From contig WGDB01000067.1 in assembly GCA_015493495.1 (NCBI GenBank), forward strand, positions 1 through 34,045: DNA of 34,045 nucleotides. Reading direction: 5' to 3'. Of this stretch, positions 23,796 to 31,055 are shown in pieces. The notes under the pieces are model-generated. The model was not told where the DNA came from. It made no database searches and worked only from the letters and a program-made list of their open reading frames with translations. Position numbers and translations under genes: made by a program. This stretch comes from Helicobacteraceae bacterium. GTDB lineage: Bacteria; Campylobacterota; Campylobacteria; Campylobacterales; Sulfurimonadaceae. The number at the start of each line of letters is the position of its first letter. Position 1 is the stretch's first letter.

Positions 23796-25061
23796 TTACT
23801 CGCTAAGTCTCTCGATCTTAGCTCCAAGATCACCCAACTTTTTTTCCAAGTTTTCATAACCTCTGTCCAAGTGATAGATACGGTGGACCTGTGTGGTGCC
23901 TTCGGCTATATTGGCAGCGATGACCATGGCACTTGAGGCGCGGAGGTCAGTTGCCATGACATCAGTTCCGGAGAGGGCAGAGGGACCTATGACTGTCGCG
24001 GTGTGTCCGCTGAGCTTGATGTCGGCACCGAGACGTTGGAGTTCACTGACGTGCATAAAGCGGTTTTCAAAGAGACGTTCTTCTATGGTCGAGGTTCCAT
24101 TGGCTTGGGTAGCAAGGGCCATAAACTGCGCCTGCATGTCTGTTGGAAAGGCAGGGTATTCCTGGGTGATAATGTTGACAGGTTTTATTTCGTCTGTTGG
24201 ATGGAGTGTCATGGTCTGCTCTGTAACATCTATCTTAAAGCCCATCTCCTCTAGTTTGCCTGTGACCGCTTCTAGGTGGTCATGTCTGACATTTTCAAGA
24301 GTAATAGTAGAGTTACTTATCGCTGCAGCACACAAGTAGGTGCCGGCTTCAATACGGTCAGGAATGACATCAAAGGCTAAAAAATCAATGAGTTTGCGTT
24401 CTCTACCTTCAATTGTCAATTCTGCAGTACCGATCCCCTCTATCTGAACACCACTGTCACGGAGTACCTCACAGAGTTGTACCACTTCGGGTTCTCGCGC
24501 TGCATTGGTGATCTGTGTGGTTCCTGTTGCCAAGGCTGCAGCCATAATGATGTTGGCGGTGCCTGTCACAGTGATCTTGTCGAAGATGATGTGAGCACCT
24601 TGTAGACCCTCTGGTGCTTCTGCCTGAACGTAACCGGCATGAATGGTGATCTTGGCACCCATCTGCTCTAGCGCTTTAAGATGCAGGTCTATAGGACGTT
24701 GTCCAATAGCACAGCCTCCAGGCAGGGAAACTTCACAGTGGCCAAAACGAGCAAGCAGGGGACCTAGAACCAAGATAGAAGCACGCATTGTTTTGACGAT
24801 GTCGTAGGTCGCTTTGGTGTTGGTCAAACAACAGGTGTTGATCTCTACACTGTTTTTATCTGTAAAGGAGAATGTACCTCCCAGGTTTTCGATCAATTTT
24901 AAAAGTGTGTTAATGTCAACAACAGCAGGCATGTTACCTATTTTGACAGTGTTGTTAGCTAAGAGTGTCATCGCAATGATAGGGAGGGCGGCATTTTTTG
25001 CACCCGAAATTTTTACATTGCCTTCAAGTGAAGTGGGGCCGGTAATTTCTAAATAATCCAT
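23796..25061 (-). CDS. murA: UDP-N-acetylglucosamine 1-carboxyvinyltransferase
   Basis: MurA transfers enolpyruvate from PEP to UDP-GlcNAc, the first committed step of peptidoglycan synthesis. The 421 residues are the normal length. [11 protein letters not shown] holds Lys22. The catalytic Cys117 is in [16 protein letters not shown], so the enzyme has the fosfomycin-sensitive Cys form rather than the Asp form. The conserved [17 protein letters not shown] and [12 protein letters not shown] segments are also present. It is monocistronic on the minus strand and diverges from the unknown gene at 25255. Only a weak AAAAGAG ribosome site precedes the ATG, next to a palindrome at 25076-25088. Confidence 0.97.
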   Translation of the reverse strand: MDYLEITGPTSLEGNVKISGAKNAALPIIAMTLLANNTVKIGNMPAVVDINTLLKLIENLGGTFSFTDKNSVEINTCCLTNTKATYDIVKTMRASILVLGPLLARFGHCEVSLPGGCAIGQRPIDLHLKALEQMGAKITIHAGYVQAEAPEGLQGAHIIFDKITVTGTANIIMAAALATGTTQITNAAREPEVVQLCEVLRDSGVQIEGIGTAELTIEGRERKLIDFLAFDVIPDRIEAGTYLCAAAISNSTITLENVRHDHLEAVTGKLEEMGFKIDVTEQTMTLHPTDEIKPVNIITQEYPAFPTDMQAQFMALATQANGTSTIEERLFENRFMHVSELQRLGADIKLSGHTATVIGPSALSGTDVMATDLRASSAMVIAANIAEGTTQVHRIYHLDRGYENLEKKLGDLGAKIERLSE

Positions 25062-25075
25062 GTGACTCTTTTGAA

Positions 25076-25088
25076 GACTCTAAGAGTC
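25076..25088. promoter_or_regulatory. Palindrome in the murA leader
   Basis: GACTCT-a-AGAGTC is a perfect 13-bp palindrome 15-27 bases upstream of the murA ATG. A further direct copy of GACTCT occurs at 25064-25069, next to the start. It may be an operator or a small leader hairpin, and the role is inference. Confidence 0.35.
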
Positions 25089-25254
25089 CTTTAGTTGCGC
25101 AAGTATAAAACAGAGTTGGTTTAATAGAGGTAAAATTAGGATGTTTTGAAGTGATATTTTTATATATTAATAGTATACTGCAGGTGATTATTATGAGACG
25201 TTAGACAGAAGATTGTTTTATGTTTTACTGCGTGTTAGAAATTAAAGGAGAGTC

Positions 25255-25704
25255 TTGAGCTCAGCATTAGAGAGATTAAAAGAACTGACATCGAAAATAT
25301 CGAGTTATGAGATAACACGCAAAGAGAACATGCGTACCTTGGCGAGACTTTTTGACGAACTTCAGCTTAGTGATAAAGTAGGTGGTTTTCATGATATTTT
25401 CGAGTTTAAAGCTATTAACCTCTCAGGCATATCTTTAGCTGAAGGAGATTTGGGGAGCATCAAAGAGGGGAAATACCTTCAGATCATCGGGATAAAGTAT
25501 GATAAAACAGCCAAGGTCAAAAACAGAAATATCTCTTTAGGCTATTACGGTAGGGTAGAAAAGGTGGCACCAGAAATACGAAACACCATCGTAAGGTTTA
25601 TCATCTCTTGGCGTTTTGAAAAGAGTTTTCGTACATTGGAACATTACTATACCATGTTAGAATGCCTCCCGGAAGGTTCACAAAACAGTGCTCCTTTATC
25701 TTGA
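25255..25704 (+). CDS. Hypothetical protein, 149 aa, TTG start
   Basis: I do not recognise a family. The N-terminus is helical and charged (SALERLKELTSKISSYEITR), and the middle looks alpha/beta (INLSGISLAEGDLGSIKEG). The second half has YYGRVEKVAPEIRN and an aromatic, basic end (WRFEKSFRTLEHYYTMLE). There is no signal peptide. A strong AAAGGAG at 25244-25250 lies 4 bases before the TTG at 25255, which decides the start. The gene overlaps the start of the following exonuclease by 17 bases and probably shares its operon, so a link with nucleic-acid metabolism is possible but unproven. Confidence 0.75.
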   Translation: MSSALERLKELTSKISSYEITRKENMRTLARLFDELQLSDKVGGFHDIFEFKAINLSGISLAEGDLGSIKEGKYLQIIGIKYDKTAKVKNRNISLGYYGRVEKVAPEIRNTIVRFIISWRFEKSFRTLEHYYTMLECLPEGSQNSAPLS

Positions 25705-26398
25705 TGTCGAGACGACAGGTCTTGAAGCCAGAGACCGTATTTGTTCACTTGGCCTGATTACAGTTGATGAAAATGGCGCAGTGGAGACCTTTAATGCTTT
25801 GGTTAAACCTCCACTTAAGGTCTCGACAGAGGCTATGGCTGTACATCACTTGACAAATGAGATGTTAAAAGAGGCACCATGTATAGAAAAAAGTGAGACC
25901 TGGGATGTTTTACAAAAATATAACAGTGTGGATGATGTTCTTGTATCCCACAATGTGAATTTTGAGTTAGAGATGCTGGCTAAAGAGGGGCTGTTGTGGA
26001 GGGGTGGTCTATTAGACACGATGAAGTGTTCTAAGCATCTCATAGGTGAGATAGATCGTTTTTCACTGCAGTACTTGCGATATGAGTTAGGATTATACCG
26101 TTCTGAACAAGAGGAAGCTGAAAAAGTAGGTGTCACTCTAATAGCACATAATGCACTGAGTGATGCTTTTCATACTAAAATGCTGCATGCCTATCTTACT
26201 GAGATGGCAGACGATGAACGTTTGATGGAACTTAGTGTGACACCTGTACTCATAAAAAAACTAAACTTTGGTAAGTACAAAGGGCACTATCTTGAAGAGG
26301 TGGCGATGCAAGATGCCGGTTACTTGCAGTGGTTGTTCAAACAAGAGATAGATGAAGACCTGACCCATAGTATCAATGTATATTTAAAAGGATTATAG
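25688..26398 (+). CDS. DnaQ-type 3'-5' exonuclease with a C-terminal FGKYKG module
   Basis: Residues 1-170 are a DEDDh exonuclease fold. Exo I is YLDVETTGL (D6, E8), Exo II is SHNVNFELEML, and Exo III is AHNALSDAF (H154, D159). In Exo II the usual Asp of HNxxFD is Glu93, a conservative change that may alter metal binding. The last ~45 residues (LNFGKYKGHYLEEV, then YLQWLFKQEID) match a DUF3820-like module often fused to such exonucleases. It is not the polymerase III epsilon subunit itself, since there is no beta-clamp or alpha-binding tail, and a repair or RNA-processing nuclease is likely. The GTG start overlaps the previous gene by 17 bases. Confidence 0.85.
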   Translation: MLLYLDVETTGLEARDRICSLGLITVDENGAVETFNALVKPPLKVSTEAMAVHHLTNEMLKEAPCIEKSETWDVLQKYNSVDDVLVSHNVNFELEMLAKEGLLWRGGLLDTMKCSKHLIGEIDRFSLQYLRYELGLYRSEQEEAEKVGVTLIAHNALSDAFHTKMLHAYLTEMADDERLMELSVTPVLIKKLNFGKYKGHYLEEVAMQDAGYLQWLFKQEIDEDLTHSINVYLKGL

Positions 26399-26401
26399 AC
26401 G

Positions 26402-26992
26402 ATGGCCAAACCGATTACAAAAAAGATAGTCTCTGGAAAGTTTAAAGGAAAGCAGCTTGATCTGCCCTCTTTGAGCACAACCCGAAGCTCCAAAAATATT
26501 GTTTTAGAGTCTTTTTACAACACCATACAGTTTAATATTATTGATGCGACTTTTGTGGAACTTTTCTCAGGAAGTGGCTCTATTGGGCTTGAAGCACTGA
26601 GTCGTGGTGCCAAACAGATTCTTTTTATGGAGCGTGATCGTAATGCTTTAAAGGTACTAGAACAAAATATAGCAAGAACAGACCCTTCTGCCTGCGAGAT
26701 ATACAGAGGGGACACCTTTGCCAATATTGGTGCTGTTGTCAAACGTCTTAAAAGTTTAGAGACTCCTGCTTACTTCTATGTAGATCCTCCATTTTCGATT
26801 CGAGAAGGGCATGAAGATATTTATCAGAAGATGATCAAACTCATATCAGAGCTTCCTGAAGCTTTGGTTGAGATGGTCATTGTAGAACACATGACAGGGT
26901 TGGAGCTTCCTGAGAGTTTAGGTTCTTTGCTCAAGTTGAAATATAAAAAGTTTGGTAAGACTTCACTGACTTACTATGGTGTTCAAAATTAA
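26402..26992 (+). CDS. rsmD: RsmD-like 16S rRNA (guanine-N2)-methyltransferase
   Basis: RsmD methylates G966 of 16S rRNA using SAM. The 196 residues begin ITKKIVSGKFKGKQLDLP, as RsmD proteins do (IxxGxxrGrkL), followed by TRSSKNIVLESFYNTI in place of the family's RPT-x-R-ES-FN segment. Motif I is VELFSGSGSIGLEALSRGA (about 52-70). The catalytic motif IV is DPPF at 128-131, matching N2-guanine methyltransferases. It starts 3 bases after the exonuclease stop and ends the 25255-26992 operon. The usual partner coaD is not next to it. Confidence 0.88.
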   Translation: MAKPITKKIVSGKFKGKQLDLPSLSTTRSSKNIVLESFYNTIQFNIIDATFVELFSGSGSIGLEALSRGAKQILFMERDRNALKVLEQNIARTDPSACEIYRGDTFANIGAVVKRLKSLETPAYFYVDPPFSIREGHEDIYQKMIKLISELPEALVEMVIVEHMTGLELPESLGSLLKLKYKKFGKTSLTYYGVQN

Positions 26993-27028
26993 GAGGTTCC
27001 TTAAGAGTGATACTAAGCAACTTCTTAT

Positions 27029-27034
27029 TATAAT
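27029..27034 (+). promoter_or_regulatory. -10 box before the first caspase-like gene
   Basis: TATAAT at 27029-27034 lies 34 bases before the ATG at 27069, in the gap after rsmD. It supports the downstream ATG as the true start and a separate transcription unit for the caspase-like genes. Confidence 0.45.
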
Positions 27035-27068
27035 TTCAAATATTAATTTCCAAAGGTTAGGTAGTGAA

Positions 27069-28187
27069 ATGCATCATAGAACTGTGCTCTCCATTTTAAT
27101 AACACTGATGTTTAGTGTCATGCTAAATGCTGCAACAGCTTTAGACAATACTTTTGTTGAAATACCAACACTCCCCAAATTTGAAAAGCCCCAGTTAAAA
27201 GAGGGTGAAAGTGCAGAAGCTTTTGAACAGCGTGTACGAAAACTACATGAGCAGCGCATCGAAGATGTGTTTGAGATTCAAAAGGCTTTTCGTTTAGAGG
27301 TTGAAGATAGAAACAGACGGTTACTAAGAGGAGAAGAACGACAGAGTCCTAGTCTTGTTGACCCCTACGATCCCCTTTTTACAGCTTATGCGTCAGAGAG
27401 CTTTATAGTAGAAAACAGTCCTCAGTTTGAAACACTTTTAGAGCGTGATCAAAAACGCTATAAAGGGCATAACTCATGGTTATTTATAGTCTCCATAGAA
27501 AAGTATCAGCATACAGATCCTGTGCTGTTTGCACGACGTACTGCTGAAATTGTAAAAGCAACTTTTCAAAAGAAACTGGACATTTCAGAACGTAATATTG
27601 TGACTCTGTACAACAAAAATGCTACACTAAAAAATATTGATCAAGAGTTACGAAAACTGTTAAGAAGAGTCCAGCGTAATGATGTGGTCTATTTTTATTA
27701 TTGTGGACATGGACTGAGTAACAAGGCTGGTGAGCAGCTGATCTTGCCTTATGATGGCATGCCTGACTTCTTAGACTCCAAAAACACTCTAAAGCTAGAA
27801 CGTATGTATAATAAGTTTCTAAACTCAAGAGCACTGCGTACCTTCTCTTTTATAGATGCAAGTTTCAATGGTATTACTGAAGGTGTGCCCATACAAAAAG
27901 GTCTTGACAAGGTTGAGATGAGACCTCGTGCAGAAGGTTATCATAAGCGCCTCAACATTTTGAACAGTGCCAGAGGACAAGATACTGCCAATGCCTACCT
28001 TGAAAAGGGATATCGTCTTTTTAGCTATTTCTTGGCACAAGAAGTGTTGACTAAAGAGCAAAATGCAGGGGCACTTTTTGATAGTATTCGTACGATGATA
28101 AGAGAGGTTTCGTATAGTTATGGTGAAGCTTACCTGCAAGAACCGGAGTTCTTTGGTTATAGAGAACTGATGTTAAAAAGTAAATAG
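27069..28187 (+). CDS. Secreted caspase-fold (C14-like) protein with Cys-to-Ser active site, paralogue 1
   Basis: The 372 residues begin with a Sec signal (VLSILITLMFSVMLNAATA). A charged helical region (about 20-125) is followed by a caspase-type p20-like domain (about 130-330). Strand SWLFIVSIEKY comes first, then YFYYCGHGLS with the catalytic His214. FSFIDASFNG follows, where the nucleophile position is Ser265 (AGT) instead of the usual Cys of DAC-F-SG. Either it is a pseudo-protease or it uses Ser. The conserved tail is LQEPEFFGYREL. A longer frame back to 26976 overlaps rsmD and would hide the signal peptide, so I use the ATG at 27069, which also follows a -10 box. It lies 202 bp before its paralogue. 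Confidence 0.82.
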   Translation: MHHRTVLSILITLMFSVMLNAATALDNTFVEIPTLPKFEKPQLKEGESAEAFEQRVRKLHEQRIEDVFEIQKAFRLEVEDRNRRLLRGEERQSPSLVDPYDPLFTAYASESFIVENSPQFETLLERDQKRYKGHNSWLFIVSIEKYQHTDPVLFARRTAEIVKATFQKKLDISERNIVTLYNKNATLKNIDQELRKLLRRVQRNDVVYFYYCGHGLSNKAGEQLILPYDGMPDFLDSKNTLKLERMYNKFLNSRALRTFSFIDASFNGITEGVPIQKGLDKVEMRPRAEGYHKRLNILNSARGQDTANAYLEKGYRLFSYFLAQEVLTKEQNAGALFDSIRTMIREVSYSYGEAYLQEPEFFGYRELMLKSK

Positions 28188-28389
28188 AACCGCCTCTTTA
28201 AAAGTTATAATTGCATAAGTAAAAGATATGATTTTAATAGGCTTAAATCATACTTTAATCTTATACCCCTGAAATGATGTTCTTTATAGAAGTTTTGTGT
28301 AAAATAGCCTCGAACGATATCTTGAGTGATTTCTATGATAAAGTCATATTGACAGACCAACGTAAAGTTGGCTTGTATAAAGAGTAATA
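28188..28389. other. Spacer between the caspase-like paralogues
   Basis: The spacer carries no gene. A possible -10 (TAAAAT near 28308) and a small hairpin CCAAC-gtaaa-GTTGG (28357-28371) lie before the second ATG. The hairpin is 18 bases from the start and could affect translation. Confidence 0.3.
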
Positions 28390-29700
28390 ATGCATAAAAT
28401 ATTTCTAATACTTCTAATAGCAGGTGTGACGTTTCTGTCAGCATCTCCAACAAATGAGAACTATGTTCCCTTGGACATCTCTCAGGTCGAGTTTGAGTCT
28501 ATGGCGGCTTTTCCCAGTACGGAACGCATTAATGTCCCTGAGTTTAAAAAGCTTAAGCCCTTAAAACAAAAACGAAAAGAGCGTAATGCAGCATTTTTAA
28601 GACGGGTAAAAGAGGCTACTGCTAAACGTCAAGAAGAGACCTACCCTATACAAGAGAAGTTCCGTTCAGAAGTTCTTCACCGTAATAATATCGCCAACAG
28701 CTCTAAAAAAGAGTTTGATGAATTGGTCTCGAGTTACAACAAAAAACTGGAGAAGTTTCGTAAGTTTATTGACTATGATGCGAAGGTTCATGGTGGTCCA
28801 AAGGTCTCTCAAAACTATCCACAACTTAAAAATGTTTCAATGGTCTTTGACAACTCGCAACAAGATCCTAACCTTAATGACCCATATCTTCCCCTTTTAA
28901 CAAGCTATGCGCATAAAAAGTACAGTGCTAAAAATGATGAACTTGAGAAGTTGATCAAACGGACTAAAAAAGCTTTTTCAGATTATAAGTCATGGCTGTT
29001 TGTAGTGTCGATCGAAGAGTATAAAGAGGCAGACAGAGTTTTGTTCGCTGACCGTACCGCCAAGGTGATGATCAAAGCATTTCAAAAAAAACTTGGTATT
29101 CCTAAACGTCATATTATTCATTTGGCAAACAAAGAAGCGACTGGTGCCAATATCATTACCCAGTTAGAAAAACTGGTCAAACGTATACAGCCTAAGGACA
29201 CGGTCTATTTCTATTTTGTTGGTCATGGTATTTCTGGGCCTTCTGGTAAAAACTTTTTGTTGGCATATGATGGCTCTGTGGATATGATGAATACACATGG
29301 TTTGGTGAGTATGGACCGTCTCTATAACACTTTTCAGCGTTCTAAGGCAGGACGTACTTTCGCTTTCATTGATGCAAGTTTTATGGGTGTGAGTGATGGT
29401 ATACCTCTTCGAAAAGGTGAGAAGTACACTTCGCCTGTCAAAAAGACCAAGTACCACAAACGTCTTAACATCATCAACGGTGCCCACCGTGACCAGATGT
29501 CCAATGCCTATTTTGAAAAAGGGTACCGCCTCTTCAGTTATTTCTTGATAAAAGGCTCTTTAGCCGAGAAAGAGCAAGACGCTGGGGAGATGTTTGACAC
29601 CTTGCAAAAAGAGATCATGCAGATATCTCAGAGTTACGGACCTGACTTTGCTCAAGAGCCAGAATTTTATGGATATCGCAATCTTGCGATGCACAAGTAG
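28390..29700 (+). CDS. Secreted caspase-fold (C14-like) protein with Cys-to-Ser active site, paralogue 2
   Basis: The 436 residues share layout and motifs with the gene upstream: signal peptide (IFLILLIAGVTFLSAS), a charged helical region (longer here, about 20-190), SWLFVVSIEEY, then YFYFVGHGIS with His279, and FAFIDASFMG with Ser330 (AGT) at the nucleophile position. NIINGAHRDQMSNAYFEKGY and the tail AQEPEFYGYRNL follow. The matched Ser in both copies argues against a random error in one gene. The protein is expected in the periplasm or outside the cell. The barrel gene follows almost directly, so this gene and the barrel form an operon. Substrate and role are unknown. Confidence 0.82.
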   Translation: MHKIFLILLIAGVTFLSASPTNENYVPLDISQVEFESMAAFPSTERINVPEFKKLKPLKQKRKERNAAFLRRVKEATAKRQEETYPIQEKFRSEVLHRNNIANSSKKEFDELVSSYNKKLEKFRKFIDYDAKVHGGPKVSQNYPQLKNVSMVFDNSQQDPNLNDPYLPLLTSYAHKKYSAKNDELEKLIKRTKKAFSDYKSWLFVVSIEEYKEADRVLFADRTAKVMIKAFQKKLGIPKRHIIHLANKEATGANIITQLEKLVKRIQPKDTVYFYFVGHGISGPSGKNFLLAYDGSVDMMNTHGLVSMDRLYNTFQRSKAGRTFAFIDASFMGVSDGIPLRKGEKYTSPVKKTKYHKRLNIINGAHRDQMSNAYFEKGYRLFSYFLIKGSLAEKEQDAGEMFDTLQKEIMQISQSYGPDFAQEPEFYGYRNLAMHK

Positions 29701-29711
29701 AGGTGGATGTG

Positions 29712-30791
29712 ATGACTGTTAATATAAGAATTCTAATTATTTTAGCCCTTCTCTCTAGTGTAGTTCAGGCAGATGACACAGAGAAAAAGATCGTAAAGCA
29801 AGATGGCATTGAAGTGTATGTCGAAACAGATAGAGATGAAAATTTAACAGACAGTGACTATGATGATGAAAAAGATCATGTCTGGGATGTGACAGAAGAC
29901 TATAATCTAAGTGCTGAGTCAGACTTTTATCTAGATGCTGCCTTAGTAGACTATTCTGAATTAACAGACTGTGAAGAGGATGCTAAAGACCAGATGGCAG
30001 ATGAAGCGATGGCTACTGTTGACCTTTGTCCTACGCGTAACATCGATATAAGACTTGGAAATCCTATAGAGATCAAAAAGATCAAAGTCTTGAGTAGAAA
30101 GCTTAGCAATGAGGAGTGTCAGTTAGAAGCAACCTACACGTTAAGTACCTTACCTCCAGAAGAGATGAAAGAGATCGATGCAGTTTGTCAAGATGAGTAT
30201 GATGGTTATGGGGCCTCTTTAATGCTTCAAGATGGGTTGTGGCAAGGTTTACAATTAAGTTTGGGCCTTGGATACTCTGGTGGTGGTATTGGTACCTTCA
30301 ACGTTGATCTACCAGGATTCCCTCCCCAAGTTGAATACAAATACTATTCAGCCCCTATGATCACTACTGATGCCGCATATTTGTACAAGATACCAGTTCC
30401 AAATATGTATGTACTCGCAGGTACTGAGTTAGGGTGGATATTTGAACAGACTAATCAATATACACCAAACATTACAGTGACACCCTTAGATGATGGCGGC
30501 AGTCCATACATCTTCCGTTTTGGTCTCTATGGCGGTTTAGGTTATCGATTTTTTATGAAGTATGATATTCAAGCTCAAATGGGCTATCAATTCCAGTATT
30601 TACATCGAACTATTAATGGGTTTCCTAGTAAAGGTGTGACAACAACATTTGATGGCTTTGAAAACAATATTTTATTTGCACTTCGTGGTGCTTACCATTT
30701 TCATGAGAACTTTGCCGTATGGGTAAAGGGTGAGCATAATACTGTAGCGGCAACAGGAACATTTGGTTTAACTTATGAGTTTTGGGATTAA
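29712..30791 (+). CDS. Outer-membrane beta-barrel protein with acidic periplasmic domain
   Basis: The 359 residues start with a signal peptide (RILIILALLSSVVQA). A very acidic stretch (about 20-75) and a small Cys-containing domain follow, with four Cys in the N-terminal half (LTDCEEDAKD, VDLCPTRN, NEECQLEA, DAVCQDEYD) that could form two disulfides. From about 155 onward it is an eight- to ten-strand barrel of OmpA/OmpW style (QLSLGLGYSGGGIGTF, FRFGLYGGLGYRFFMKY), ending TYEFWD. The ATG at 29712 has GAGG 8 bases upstream. The GTG at 29703 would extend the protein by three residues but lacks ribosome-site room. It directly follows paralogue 2 and probably acts with it at the outer membrane (inference). 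Confidence 0.78.
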   Translation: MTVNIRILIILALLSSVVQADDTEKKIVKQDGIEVYVETDRDENLTDSDYDDEKDHVWDVTEDYNLSAESDFYLDAALVDYSELTDCEEDAKDQMADEAMATVDLCPTRNIDIRLGNPIEIKKIKVLSRKLSNEECQLEATYTLSTLPPEEMKEIDAVCQDEYDGYGASLMLQDGLWQGLQLSLGLGYSGGGIGTFNVDLPGFPPQVEYKYYSAPMITTDAAYLYKIPVPNMYVLAGTELGWIFEQTNQYTPNITVTPLDDGGSPYIFRFGLYGGLGYRFFMKYDIQAQMGYQFQYLHRTINGFPSKGVTTTFDGFENNILFALRGAYHFHENFAVWVKGEHNTVAATGTFGLTYEFWD

Positions 30792-31055
30792 TGTACATAT
30801 TTTTAAAAAAACATGGTATCATTAATTATTAAATAAAGTTATTATCTACACAAATGTAGGGTATGCTTATCTCTCTTATATATTGGTGTTATACTGCAAC
30901 TTCAAGTTGTAGCATAATCTCTTCTCTAGCTCGTTTTTATCATATTTTTAATACCTATTTAGTCCAGAAATGTTATATTAAAGTAAGTTATAGATACTGA
31001 TCACATTGTTGATACACTATTTGTATTTATGATGTGATAGATACAAGGATTTAAT
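30792..31055. other. Non-coding spacer with small hairpins and an inverted repeat
   Basis: Hairpins CTACA-caaa-TGTAG (30846-30859) and CTGCAAC-ttcaa-GTTGTAG (30894-30912) follow the barrel gene but lack T-runs. ATCACAT (31000-31006) and ATGTGAT (31032-31038) form an inverted repeat just upstream of the lipoprotein ATG, and TAGATAC is repeated at 30991-30997 and 31038-31044. These may be regulator sites. AAGGA at about 31044-31048 is the ribosome site. Confidence 0.35.

Noticed and set aside
26976-27068. Upstream ATG extending the first caspase-like gene by 31 codons
   Set aside because: It overlaps rsmD, places a charged stretch before the signal peptide, and lies before the -10 box at 27029. 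The ATG at 27069 fits better.
28315-28345. Second HAIR-like site before paralogue 2
   Set aside because: CTTGAGT at 28321 matches one half-site exactly, but the partner half-site 7 bp away has only two matching bases.
29703-29711. GTG start for the barrel gene after paralogue 2
   Set aside because: There is no room for a ribosome site after the previous stop. The ATG at 29712 has GAGG at a good distance.
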